DNA of 64,000 nucleotides. Source: Neoarius graeffei (Eukaryota > Chordata > Actinopteri > Siluriformes > Ariidae). Shown in pieces: positions 1 through 10,675 of the stretch. The stretch spans positions 30,803,198-30,867,197 of the forward strand of contig NC_083577.1 of the NCBI RefSeq assembly GCF_027579695.1. Reading direction: 5' to 3'. The notes beneath the pieces were generated by a model. That model ran no database searches. It saw only the letters and a list, made by a program, of their open reading frames with translations, and was not told the origin of the DNA. The position numbers and the translations under genes are program-made. Each line of letters begins with the position of its first letter. Within the stretch, counting starts at the first letter, position 1.

Positions 1-465
1 GCAGTCCAACCCTTCAATTTCAAGGTGGTCCACAGGACGGGAGCGCAGATGGTCGTGGCAGACTTCCTCTCCTGCCAAGGGGGGGGGGAGTCGGCTGCAG
101 GCCGGACGGCCGGACGGCCGCCTGGCCTGAGTCGGGCGGTGGGGGTATGTGCCAGCGGGGGCGTGGTCAAGCACCGGTCTGTGACAGGAGGGCGGAGTCG
201 GGGAAGGTAAGTGGCAGAATCACTACACCTGACAGCAATTAACCTGTGTTTGTGTGTGTCTTCCCAGTGACCGCGCGCTATTTAAGGAGGGAGAGTGAGA
301 GCGGAGGGGAGCATCCCTGAACAAGCCGCTAGTGTGTGTGTGTCTCTCTGGGTATTACAAGTATACCGATTGTTAGACTGAAAAGTTTGGCAATAAAGCC
401 GCTACTTACCACTGATCTCTGTCCTGCCGTCCTCTGTGCTCCACCCACACTTAGGGAACATTACA
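1..465 (+). mobile_element. 3' end of a Ty3/gypsy-type LTR retrotransposon (fossil)
   Basis: Bases 1 to about 110 encode a short peptide containing VVADFLS, the kind of sequence found at the very end of gypsy pol. A G-rich polypurine stretch (about 135-146) and then an LTR (148-465) follow. The window edge removes everything upstream, so only the tail is visible and the element cannot be judged whole. The LTR is closely related to the solo LTR at 40189-40508, which supports its ends. The gypsy assignment rests on the pol tail and the PPT-LTR arrangement; the lineage is not resolved. Confidence 0.72.
148..465 (+). repeat. 3' LTR, gypsy family A
   Basis: The repeat runs from TGTGCCAG to a terminal ACA. 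It contains a TATA-like TATTTAA at 279-285 and an AATAAA polyadenylation signal at 392-397, in the order expected of a U3-R-U5 unit. Its ends were set by alignment to the solo copy at 40189-40508. Direct evidence for the LTR is strong; the exact end is accurate to a few bases. Confidence 0.78.
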
Positions 466-771
466 GTCCTCATCTCCTCTGTTTCCCTCGCCAACATGTC
501 CATTGAAATCTGCTCCTATCAGCACACGCTCCTCCCTCGGTATACTTTCTACCACTTCATCCATCTTTTCCCAGAAAGACTGTCTCTTCCTGTGGGGCAT
601 AAGCACACACAACATTGATTACCACTCCTTGAATCTCCAACTTCATGCCTATCACTCTGACACCCTCTTCACATCAATCACACTGTTGACCAATTCTCCC
701 CTCAAAACAATACCAACACCATTTCTCTTTCCATCGACTCCATAATAAAACAACTTGCATCCACCTCCAAT
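466..771 (-). mobile_element. RTE/BovB-type LINE endonuclease fragment
   Basis: Read on the minus strand, the segment encodes GGCKLFYYGVDGKRNGVGIV, then a stretch with VVINVVCAYAPQ, and, after a frame change, VLIGADFNGHVGEGNRGDE. These are typical of the apurinic-type endonuclease of RTE/BovB LINEs (often annotated craniofacial development protein 2-like). AYAPQ and GADFNGHVG are catalytic-domain motifs. Only about 100 residues of the domain survive, with at least one frameshift and no reverse transcriptase. It stops abruptly at about 771, where the putative large transposon begins. Confidence 0.72.
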
Positions 772-779
772 CCCACCCA

Positions 780-1000
780 GAAGTGAACATTTGCGAACAT
801 CAATCAAATGTTCATAGAATGTTTGTTTATTGTTCAGCAAGTTTGCGAACATTCATGTAATGTTCATGATGTTTGTGTAATGTTTGCATGGAAGCAAACA
901 TTTGCAAACGTATGAAATGTTCATAGAATGTTTGCATCATGTTCAGTGTGTTTGCGAACATTCATATAATGTTCATGTTGTATGTGTATAGCTTGCCTCT
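780..1000. repeat. Left subterminal repeat cluster (ATGTTCGCAAACATT-like)
   Basis: A dozen or so short copies of GAACATTTGCGAACAT, AATGTTCATAGAATGTT and similar words occur in both orientations within 220 bp. The same vocabulary returns only near 10460-10650. Repeats of this kind at both ends are what transposase-binding subterminal regions look like in CACTA-type elements; that role is inferred. Confidence 0.6.
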
Positions 1001-1009
1001 AAATAAAAG

Positions 1010-1700
1010 TATATACCCCAGGAAGCTATTATGATATTATTTTTTAATTCCTTTGAACAAAATTAAATTGCATAATTAAAAAATAAAAATGATTGCTAGC
1101 TTATGTCACTTCTATGTGCAGAAAATTTTTGCTATAAGGCATAAAATTCGTGTGATGTGTGGCTTCAATCTCTTCAACCAAAAAATTGTCTGGAAATTTC
1201 AAATAATAATTCATGGTTTGAATTTTATAAAATATTTTTAATGGTGTTATTCGAGTATGTCGGCATAATTGACATGGTGTTTTAACATATCTTGTTATTT
1301 CATGGCATGTTTTCATTATAATTTGTTAATTGTTATGCTTGTGTTTAGAGAGTTATTAAAAGAAACTTCATAAAAAGTTACATTTTATGATTTTACTATA
1401 GATATCAGAGTCAGTTTAATTGACACGGTGTATTATAAAACTTGAAATTAAATACTTGTATAGTTTATAATTATATCCAATGCTTACAAAATTAATGTGT
1501 AGCTAGGAATTTTGTAGCAAATTTAGCCTATGCTACGTTTTTAAACGATATTCATATACATATGAAACCATTACTTGAAACTTCATTTTTAAAATTAAAA
1601 ATAAAAACCAAAATATTTTTGTTGGTGATAGTTATTGGTCTAATATTATGGACTCTGTACATACCTCATTACATGAACCCTAATTATGATTTTTAATGGC
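1010..1700. other. AT-rich stretch, nothing recognised
   Basis: About 690 bases with very low GC and many runs of A and T. I see no coding potential, RNA fold or known repeat. It is interior sequence of the putative large element. Confidence 0.5.
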
Positions 1701-1715
1701 TTAACTGTTATTCTT

Positions 1716-2049
1716 CTCATCTCGTTATCTCTAGCCGCTTTATCCTGTTCTACAGGGTCGCAGGCAAGCTGGAGCCTATCCCAGCTGACTACGGGTAAAA
1801 GGTGGGGTACACCCTGGACAAGTCGCCAGGTCATCACAGGGCTGACACATAGACAACCATTCACACCTACGGTCAATTTAGAGTCCAGTTAACCTAACCT
1901 GCATGTCTTTGGACTGTGGGGGAAACCGGAGCAAACCATGCGGACAACATACAAACTCCACACAGAAAGGCCCTCGCCGGCCACGGGGCTCGAACCCGGA
2001 CCTTCTTGGTGTGAGGCGACAGTGCTAACCACTACACCACCATGCCGCC
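1716..2049 (-). mobile_element. tRNA-derived SINE (V-SINE-like), copy 1
   Basis: In antisense the copy ends with the CTCATCTCG tail at the left and with GCCGCC, the reverse complement of the tRNA-like head GGCGGC, at the right. The head contains an A box around TGGTGTAGTGGTTAGC and a B box GGTTCGAGCCC. The core with TTTGCATGTT and CCCCCACAGTCCAAAGACAT is shared with the V-SINE/DANA/Mermaid group. This copy is more diverged than the others and lacks part of the core. No clear target duplication. Confidence 0.85.
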
Positions 2050-3534
2050 GCAATTATTTTTAATTTTTATTTTATATTTTGAATGTTCACATGCTATATT
2101 TGGAATATTTCTGCACCAGCCCCCAACTTTAACTGTGCTCAATAAAACTTAAATAAAATAAATATGTAAATAAATAAATAAATAAATTGATTAATTAATT
2201 AACAAATTTCGCATATAGATAGGCCTACAAACGGCTGACAAAATGTTGCAATTGCACTTTAACAGACATGTAGGCCTATAATAGGTCGGGTGCATAGGCC
2301 CAAAGTGAAACTGCAATTAGGCCTATAGTATAGAATTTACATGTTGACAATCATATCATACGTTCAATACTCCATAAAAGTGTCTGGACAGTACCCGGAC
2401 GGTTCCGGAACGCCCCGGCCAGTATGCACCTGTGCACAGCCTTGGAGTTGACTTCCTGTCGCCATTTTGTTGATTGAGACCGACTTGAAATTGAGTCAAT
2501 TTGTGGATTAAAATCTAGTGCCATCAGATAAGAAATATCTATTACTACACTTTAAAACACACAATAAACATTATCTGCATGTTGTGGTTTTACGTAGGTC
2601 TACATATTATAATTATTGTCTTTGTTATTATGTTGTTATGGAAGCGTATTGCTGCCACACTCAAAAAAATTGGCTTAGTATCAAGTAATTACGTGAAAAC
2701 TTTATTGTTATAACAATATCTTATCACGTTTTTACAATATATTTATCATGTAATAACATGATATCACGTAATTTCATGATATGAAATGGTTTAACGTCAT
2801 AGGCTAGGCTACTTCCATTAAAAGCAGACGGCCTAGCCTACTGTATAACTTTGGTCGAGCAAAAACACCGAGCAATAACATGACTGAATTCTGAATGACT
2901 CCTATTTGTATAAATAGGGGACTACATAGGCGGCAAAATGTAGTTTTTTTCCTGCCATGGAAGTGCACTTGTATACTGAGGAGGAAGCAATTTGCATTAC
3001 AGCCGTGAATGAGGATTCAAAATGGCAGCTCGGCTTGGTTTTCCCTTCCTCCTCAGTATCTCCCCACCACCACCAATCTGAGCAGATCTATAAATCCTTG
3101 ATCAATTAAGGGACTAATAGCTTGTGGCATAATTTTGTTGCATCTTTATGTTAAAAATCCCAGTGGTCACCAATATACCAAAAAACATACTTATTTGTTT
3201 CTTTTTATAAAATCTATAAAAATAGTTGTTTTTATTATACTGACTGGCATATTCTAATAATTGTTATTTTAAAATAGGCCAATATTTTAAAGAGACAAAA
3301 TATTCCCTGTAAATTTATTATTTTGGCCTAATTATTTTGGCAAACTATTTAAACTGTGACTGTCAAAATTTAATAATGAAAGCAATAGCATTAGAGATCA
3401 TTCTTTTAACATATGCCAATATTTCTAAAATGCATGTGTTCCTTGTAAATTTATTTAGGCCAAATTATTTTAGCAAACTATGTAAATTGTGACTCAAAAT
3501 TTAATAATGAATGCAATAACATTATAGAAGGTTT
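2050..3534. other. AT-rich interior of the large element, no gene seen
   Basis: Contains frequent AGGCCTA-type words, an AT-rich run of overlapping inverted repeats at about 2690-2790, and scattered short direct repeats around 3290-3530 (ATATTTTAAAG, AATTTAATAATGAA). I recognise no gene or named repeat. Confidence 0.45.
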
Positions 3535-3546
3535 ATTTCACTAAAG

Positions 3547-3768
3547 TTTTTTTTTTTTTTTTTTAAAGATTTTTTTTGGGCTTTTTGCACCTTTATTGGA
3601 CAGTGTAGAGACAGGAAATGAGCGGGAGAGAGAGAGACGGGAAGGGATCAGGAAATGACCTCGGGCCGGAATCGAACCCGGGTCGCCCGCATTCATGGTA
3701 TGGCGCCTTAACCACCTGAGCCACGACGCCCCCCTGAGCCACGACGCCCCCCTGAGCCACGACGCCCC
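3547..3768 (-). mobile_element. Second tRNA-derived SINE family, with perfect 12-bp target duplication
   Basis: In reverse complement the copy starts with GGGGCGTCGTGGCTCAGG, runs through a tRNA-like region with B box GGTTCGATTCC and a pyrimidine-rich body, and ends in a poly(A)-like tail. ATTTCACTAAAG flanks both sides (3535-3546 and 3769-3780), which proves a retrotransposed insertion. The tRNA head is unusual: its first 19 bases (GGGGCGTCGTGGCTCAGG-type unit) are present three times in tandem. Confidence 0.88.
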
Positions 3769-3780
3769 ATTTCACTAAAG

Positions 3781-4456
3781 TTTAATCAAATGAAAATAAA
3801 TGAATTAACTTGAAATTTGACATGATTCCCTTAGACTCCCAAACCCTACCTGGCCAACAGGAATTGACCGTACAACTCATTCTTCTGTGGTGAAAGAATT
3901 TCACTGGTCCATTTTGTTATCCAGTGGCTATACAGTCTGTGAGCAATTGTAATTAAGTTGGATTTGTCTGTCAAGCATCCACTGACCAACAGCTTGTACA
4001 AACAAGAATTAAGAGATGGTTTAATCAAAGCTAAGCTTAATAAGTGTAATTAATAGTGTGAGTACCTTTTATATAAACAATAGCAGAACTTTCTTTTGTA
4101 ACAGGGCGATGAACATACTATAATTATTTATTTTTTTATTCCATCATTAAACTATTGTTTGAATAATTTTAATTATTTTCAGAACATTAAATATGTACTG
4201 TAGGGGGACAAGATTGAGTATGTACCAATGCAATTCACTGAATAAAAGATAACAACATAGCATTTTATGATCATGAAATATTTTATTACTGTGAAGACAA
4301 TAATGATTTTATTCAATAAAATTACAAAAATAAATCAACAAATTAAATATATTAAAATTAGTATAAAAAGAAGTATTCTAATCTAACAATAAACAGTGCT
4401 GGAAAACTGCATGAGCCACTTCACCATTTATTAATTTATATGATAATATTTTAAAT
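3781..4456. other. AT-rich stretch, nothing recognised
   Basis: Low-GC sequence between two SINEs. It has no convincing reading frame, RNA or repeat. The right end supplies the TAATATTTTAAAT target of the next SINE. Confidence 0.45.
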
Positions 4457-4820
4457 CTCATCTCATTATCTCTAGCCACTTTATCCTGTTCTACAGGGTC
4501 GCAGGCAAGCTGGAGCCTATCCCAGCTGACTACGGGCGAAAGGCGGGGTACACCCTGGACAAGTCGCCAGGTCATCACAGGGCTGACACATAGACACAGA
4601 CAACCATTCACACTCACATTCACACCTACGCTCAATTTAGAGTCACCAGTTAACCTAACCTGCATGTCTTTGGACTGTGGGGGAAACCGGAGCACCCGGA
4701 GGAAACCCATGCGGACAACATGCAAACTCCGCACAGAAAGGCCCTCGCCAGCCACAGGGCTCGAACCCGGACCTTCTTGCTGTGAGGCGACGGCGCTAAC
4801 CACTACACCACCATGCCGCC
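4457..4820 (-). mobile_element. V-SINE-like tRNA SINE, copy 2
   Basis: Near full-length antisense copy, from the CTCATCTC tail to the GCCGCC head. An imperfect-free direct repeat TAATATTTTAAAT lies on both sides (ends at 4456; restarts just after 4820), as expected from LINE-assisted insertion. The core motifs match copies 3, 5 and 7 closely. Confidence 0.92.
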
Positions 4821-4829
4821 CTAATATTT

Positions 4830-7741
4830 TAAATGTATAATAAAATTTTAAATGTATATTTTTGCATCTTTGGTATAATGTTAAGGTAAGTATTTGTCCT
4901 AATCAGTTGTTATTTGGAAGATCATAATATTTCCAGTTTCATAAGTGAGCATTTTGTCCTACACTAGTCACTTGTGTCTTTTAGGCCTACTAAAAACCTG
5001 CAACTGGGCGGGTGTATATTATTTAGGAGTTTTTTGATACTAGCCTATGTTTTATACTATAGTTTATATTTTAACACAGAAATCACACATATTTTGACTT
5101 AACTTACTTACTGTCACCATACATAACTAAAAATGTGAAAATAATAACCTACTTACCTACCCTGGCCTCTGGGAATTATATAAAAAGTAAGATTAAATTT
5201 AAGACTTGCATTTTTAAAGACCTTTTCACAACCCAGAGATATTAAGCAGATAAATCGACCTAAGTGCTTTGAGTTATGAGTATAAAGATATCTTATATTC
5301 CTTATATTTTTAAGTGTAAATACAGTAAGCAGCTTACAGATATAAATCTTTCAAGATGCCTTTTATAAATCAATCACTGCAGTAATCATGTGATTAACTA
5401 TTATTGTTTATTCGCAGTTGAAGCTGTTGGGACTATTTATTTACTATATATTTATTCATACTTGTACTGTAAATAATATCTTTATATAATTTACTAAATG
5501 TACAGTATGTGAATTGCCTAATTGCATGTAGGCATAAACAAACATAAACATATCATGTTATCCAGTTGGCTAATTACTTTAACACTGGCAATAATCTTCA
5601 AAAGATTTCAAAAGGTCCCGGCCTGGGATTTTGTTTATCTGACATTTAATAATTTCACAAAAGTCAAAAACGTCCCTGTTGTCTGTCAACAACAGATGGA
5701 AGGTTTGTTTACTCAACAGTTAACATTATGATCGAAAACCTCCCTGACTCACCATTGTTATGGACGACTTCTTCCTTTGTTTTCTGCTGGGAGGTTTTCA
5801 CCTATTTCAATGACAGGTTTTTGCCAGGGAGGGTTATCGCCGTAAATCATCTAAATAGACACACTCAAAATTAGCCCCACTTAATGGACGGTATGCTGTT
5901 CAGACGTGTTGTACTTAGATGTGTTCTATATAGGCGTGTTATAAATACAAATAGTTTTTATAAATATCAAACCTATGATGCTTCTATGTGTATGTTTACA
6001 AGTAGTGTTTGGAATTTTAGGCCAAAATATTAGATAAATGACATGAAATGCTGTTTCTTTTCTCCATATATATTGAGAAACTACATTCTCCAAACGTAAA
6101 AGAATATAAAGCGCTATTTAGGCCTAGAGTAGACAAGCAAGCCCATTCCCCCTGGTTTTACTATATATTTTACCATACAAATGTGTAGTCAGTAAGTCTA
6201 AAACCATGCACATTTTTGCATTTTAATACCTGTCTTATTAAATATAATTCCATAAATTTGACAAATTAGGCCTAATCTGTAGTAATCCCCTATATATAGA
6301 CTTAACGTCCACTATCCAAGCAAGTAAAAAAATTTAACTCATGAATCTATTTATGACCTATAATATAGAATTTTTTTTATGGAGTTTTAGAAAATTTTTA
6401 GAATACAGTGAAAATGATAATAAAGTAATAGCAAAAAAACAAAATAGGCCCTACTAGATATTTAACACATTCATAATTTGAAATTTGAATTAAGCCTAAG
6501 TCTGGCTGACATTTGATTGTAAGACCACCTGTCTTAAGATAACAGTTCATATTTATACATTATCCATGTATCTTAAGACCATCTGTCTTGAAAAACAAAG
6601 ACCACATTTTTGTGGACAAAGTAGTGATCTTGAATGACAGGTTTCACTGTGTATGATATAGATTCTAGTATATATGATAAAGTGCCATTTTTGGCAGACT
6701 AGATATATCTATAGGGCCTGCTCCCATAAGATGTCTCTTTTGCCTAATAATAGTAATATTAGCCAGCTGAAATGTAAAATATCATATGGATAAAAATTGC
6801 AGTCCTTTAATTAAGGCCTATCAAAAATATTGTGTGTTTCCTGTCACAGCCTCAAAAAAATTCAGGGGCAGATGGTCGGAAATTTTTTTTTTTTTCAGAT
6901 TTTTTTGTCAAATAAATTTTTTTTATGTGTTTTCTTGCAACATTGCCCACAAAATTGTTATGTGATAGCTTCTGATGTACATGTATTTGCATGCTTGTTT
7001 TCAGCTAGCATGATGTTGATTTGCAAAATTCCTCTACTTTTGCTGACGTTGAACTGAGCATGGCTCAACTTGAAATTTCCTGCTCCCAGACTTAAAACTT
7101 AGGGTCGGGGATATTTAGGCAGGGTCGGGCGAGTGACCGGAAACAAGCAATTTTTTTGACAGGCCTTTAGAATTAAAAAATTTTGTCCATGTTTTTATCC
7201 ATTCTGGTATTGCAATAGCCTTTGCAGGCCTTAATTATGCATGAGTATTTTATCATTTGCATGCTTTATTTATTTTGCAGATCTGTCACTGCTTTGAAGG
7301 CTTTATCAGGAAAATGAAGATGAAACTTGTGCCCAAACACTGTTTGGATTGATGCCTGCTTGTTATGTTCTTCTGACTAGTCATGGTTTGATAATATAGT
7401 GTCAAAACCATTTTTAGACTTGAATATTGCATTGCATTTGCTATAAAACATAATTTGATTGTACAAACATTGCATGATAGCAATTACTTAGTTAAAATGT
7501 GCAGTTATATAACATAGTACTGAGGATATATTTTTATTTGCATGACCAAATGTCAGGGATATAGATATTTATGCAGTGTTTTATGCCCCCATGTTGCACT
7601 AGCAAAGACATGTTTTTGAGTTGTTTGTCAATCTGCTATCTTTCAGGTTAAATCTCTAAGTAGTGTGTATTACCACACAGGCATCAGTACTGTGGGCTAC
7701 ATTTTTCTCATTTTAAATTCGGACATCAGTGTGTCACGTAC
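4830..7741. other. AT-rich interior of the large element, no gene seen
   Basis: About 2.9 kb with GC content visibly below the flanks. Reading frames here are short and lack codon structure or recognisable domains. A weak inverted relation between about 5690 and 5840 (AAACCTCCCTG and CAGGGAGGGTT words) is the only structure I noticed. Confidence 0.45.
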
Positions 7742-7751
7742 TGCTTTCTAG

Positions 7752-7835
7752 TCAGAATTCTTCTGAATCTGAATCCGAAGAGGTAGAACTGGAAGTGGGT
7801 TACTCAGATGACTCTGATGATGACCCAAATTGCAG
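7752..7835 (+). other. Candidate exon coding an acidic peptide
   Basis: A pyrimidine-rich acceptor ending in TTTCTAG is followed by an 84-base stretch. From its second base it reads QNSSESESEEVELEVGYSDD and then SDDDPNC. It is followed by AG|GTTTGA, an acceptable donor. Acidic serine-rich segments like this occur near the N terminus of the tnp2-type transposase at 28448-30523, so it may be a remnant exon of a related transposon gene. There is no neighbouring exon to confirm it. Confidence 0.3.
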
Positions 7836-7977
7836 GTTTGAGAAACCGTAACATTTTTTCTAATAGGATGTGTGTTCCTTTATATATTATTAACTTGTAC
7901 TTTGTTTTTTTTACATGCATTTGTATTAAATTTATTAAGAGGCCTTTTTATTTTTAGATATTATATCTAAATTTTTT

Positions 7978-8255
7978 TGTCCCCCCACCTTTTCTCTGAA
8001 AAGGAGCGGGGGGACATAGGGGCTGTCCGTCCGTCTGGTTAAAGTTTTTCAGAATGTGCTTATGCTTGAAATATTTATTAGTTTTAAACAATTTATAATT
8101 TTGCAAGAAAGGTAATAATATTGCTTTAGTTGTTTCTTCGTAAATTCAAGCTTTTTTGAGAAAAACTTGGTAAAATTTAACTTTGAAAAAATCTCAACCT
8201 TGACTTAAGAGTTTCTGATAGCTTGCAGCGGGGGGATATTGGTCACTTTAGTGGC
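7978..8255. repeat. Unclassified repeat with CCCCC/GGGGG ends
   Basis: Starts near GTCCCCCCACCTTTT and ends near GCGGGGGGATATTGG. It contains CCGTCCGTCTG, which is also found in the repeat at 50405-50665. The two share the order of these landmarks but are otherwise diverged. Family not known to me. Confidence 0.4.
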
Positions 8256-8376
8256 AATATTGTCAAGTTTATTTTTGTGATACATGCCTGTTTTGTCGTG
8301 TTATCTGTAGAACGACTTTTTTTATAATATCAAAGCTTTCGGGCAGATTAGCAGTATGCATTTGATTTGCTTTATA

Positions 8377-9978
8377 CAACCCCGATTCCAAAAAAGTTGG
8401 GACAAAGTACAAATTGTAAATAAAAACGGAATGCAATAATTTACAAATCTCAAAAACTTATATTGTATTCACAGTAGAACATAGACAACATATCAAATGT
8501 CGAAAGTGAGACATTTTGAAATTTCATGCCAAATACTGGCTCATTTGAAATTTCATGACAGCAATACATCTCAAAAAAGCTGGGACAGGGGCAATAAGAG
8601 GCTGGAAAAGTTAAAGGTACAAAAAAGGAACAGCTGGAGGACCAAATTGCAACTCATTAGGTCAATTGGCAATAGGTCATTAACATGACTGGGTATAAAA
8701 AGAGCATCTTGGAGTGGCAGCGGCTCTCAGAAGTAAAGATGGGAAGAGGATCACCAATCCTCCTAATTCTGCACCGACAAATAGTGGAGCAATATCAGAA
8801 AGGAGTTCGACAGTGTAAAATTGCAAAGAGTTTGAACATATCATCGTATACAGTGCATAATATCATCAAAAGATTCAGAGAATCTGGAAGAATCTCTGTG
8901 CGTAAGGGTCAAGGCCGGAAAACCATACTGGGTGCCCGTGATCTTCGGGCCCTTAGACGGCACTGCATCACATACAGGCATGCTTCTGTATTGGAAATCA
9001 CAAAATGGGCTCAGGAATATTTCCAGAGAATGTTATCTGTGAACACAATTCACTGTGCCATCCGCCATTGCCAGCTAACACTCTATAGTTCAAAGAAGAA
9101 GCCGTATCTAAACATGATCCAGAAGCGCAGATGTCTTCTCTGGGCCAAGGCTCATTTAAAATGGACTGTGGCAAAGTGGAAAACTGTTCTGTGGTCAGAC
9201 GAATCAAAATGTGAATTTCTTTATGGAAATCAGGGACGCCGTGTCATTCGGACTAAAGAGGAGAAGGACGACCCAAGTTGTTATCAGCGCTCAGTTCAGA
9301 AGCCTGCATCTCTGATGGTATGGGGTTGCATTAGTGCGTGTGGCATGGGCAGCTTACACATCTGGAAAGACACCATCAATGCTGAAAGGTATATCCAGGT
9401 TCTAGAGCAACATATGCTCCCATCCAGACGACGTCTCTTTCAGGGAAGACCTTGCATTTTCCAACATGACAATGCCAAACCACATACTGCATCAATTACA
9501 TCATAGCTGCGTAGAAGAAGGGTCCGGGTACTGAACTGGCCAGCCTGCAGTCCAGATCTTTCACCCATAGAAAACATTTGGCACATCATAAAATGGAAGA
9601 TACGACAAAAAAGACCTAAGACAGTTGAGCAACTAGAATCCTACATTAGACAAGAATAGGTTAACATTCCTATCCCTAAACTTGAGCAACTTGTCTCCTC
9701 AGTCCCCAGATGTTTACAGGCTGTTGTAAAGAGAAAAGGGGATGTCTCACAGTGGGAAACATGGCCTTGTCCCAACTTTTTTGAGATGTGTTGTTGTCAT
9801 GAAATTTAAAATCACCTAATTTTTCTCTTTAAATGATACATTTTCTCAGTTTAAACATTTGATATGTCATCTATGTTCTATTCTGAATAAAATATGGAAT
9901 TTTGAAACTTCCACATCATTGCATTCCATTTTTATTTACAATTTGTACTTTGTCCCAACTTTTTTGGAAACGGGGTTG
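8377..9978 (+). mobile_element. Tc1-like element, family I, copy 1 (full length)
   Basis: The element is bounded by inverted ends CAACCCCGATTCCAAAAAAG and its complement, with TA on each side (8375-8376 and 9979-9980), the target duplication made by Tc1/mariner transposases. Length is 1602 bp. About 200 bp of each end is an extended inverted repeat containing subsidiary AAAAAAG(C/T)TGGGACA sites. It carries one broken transposase gene on the plus strand. Confidence 0.96.
8739..9809 (+). pseudogene. Tc1-like transposase, disrupted (family I)
   Basis: The start [12 protein letters not shown] leads into two helix-turn-helix segments: [20 protein letters not shown] (about residues 27-46), then the GRPR-like basic linker [10 protein letters not shown]. 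The DDE nuclease motifs are SDESKCEF (first Asp), [10 protein letters not shown] (second Asp) and, after the disruption, [11 protein letters not shown] (Glu), giving the DD34E arrangement. The gene cuts and pastes the element at TA sites. It is broken: a short deletion after HTASIT (near 9500) changes the frame and gives a stop, and a further stop lies near 9658 within YIRQE. The intact family protein would be about 345 residues. Confidence 0.93.
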
Positions 9979-9981
9979 TAC

Positions 9982-10455
9982 AATATTTTTGATAAAATTG
10001 AATTTTACTTCTGGAGAAACTTTTTCTCTGGAGATTAAACATTAATTTTAATTATTAATTTTGTATTTTTTTGTATGATATAATTTTTCATCATATGAAT
10101 TTTCTCAGGAAATTTATTGATTGTAATGTGTTTGTGTTAAAAATGTTCAGTTTTGCTCTTAAATATAATGATGTATTATTAATTGTATGTAGATGTCTAC
10201 ATGAAAAGATTGGTGTACAGTTTGTTTTGTTTCAAGCGGAGATTTAATAATGCTTATGTTTATCCAGCATATCATTTGCAAGTCATTATTGGAATAAAAC
10301 ATTGAATTTTAAAACATTCATAAAGTTTGTTTTACTTCATTTTTAATTCTCAATATTGGAGAGTAAGCCTTTAATACAATCATAAAAATTGTAGGCCCAC
10401 TGCCTGTATGTAAATATCCAGATCCCCTGTGAATAGCAGCTCCCTGGTTTGGCTG
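9982..10455. other. AT-rich stretch, nothing recognised
   Basis: Interior flank of the large element between the Tc1 copy and the right subterminal repeats. No coding region or repeat recognised. Confidence 0.4.
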
Positions 10456-10459
10456 GATG

Positions 10460-10650
10460 GACACCTGCTACAAATGTTCATAGAATGTTCTGCTTCAACT
10501 GTTCATGATGTTTTTAAACATTTGTATAATGTTCATATAATGTTCGCATACGAACATTACCTGTCCTCATTCTTTGTTCATGTAATGTTCGTGCAATTTT
10601 CGTTTCATGTTCGCGAACAATTCTATGCGCACGTTCTAAAAACATTAAAA
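10460..10650. repeat. Right subterminal repeat cluster
   Basis: ATGTTCATAGAATGTTC, ATGTTCGCATACGAACATT, TGTTCGCGAACAATT and similar palindromic words, repeated in both orientations. They mirror the cluster at 780-1000 and lead into the inverted end at about 10660-10672. Confidence 0.6.
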
Positions 10651-10675
10651 AAAATTTCAGTTTCCGGGTGGGGAG

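Larger units (their letters stand above)
772..10672. mobile_element. Putative large non-autonomous DNA transposon with subterminal palindromic repeats
   Basis: The left end reads CCCACCCAGAAGTGAACATTT. The right end, reverse-complemented, reads CCCACCCGGAAACTGAAATTT. Both ends continue inward into clusters of ATGTTC/GAACAT palindromic motifs (780-1000 and 10460-10650). The inside is AT-rich and has no transposase-sized reading frame. It carries V-SINEs, another SINE and a Tc1 element. RTE sequence stops at the left border and L1 sequence stops at the right border. The ACCCAGA core of the ends resembles the ends of the CACTA-like element at 23526-39505, so a related superfamily is inferred. 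No target site duplication is clear, so the call stays tentative. Confidence 0.5.

Noticed and set aside
4378-4803. Open frame with MVSAVASQQEGPGSSPVAG, repeated at 14933, 24017, 31410, 47398, 51954 and 56654
   Set aside because: All are readings through V-SINE copies. They share the same peptide because they share the SINE, not because they are genes.
8998-9207. 69-codon frames opposite each Tc1 transposase (also 16920 and 20910)
   Set aside because: Antisense shadows conserved only because the transposase is conserved.
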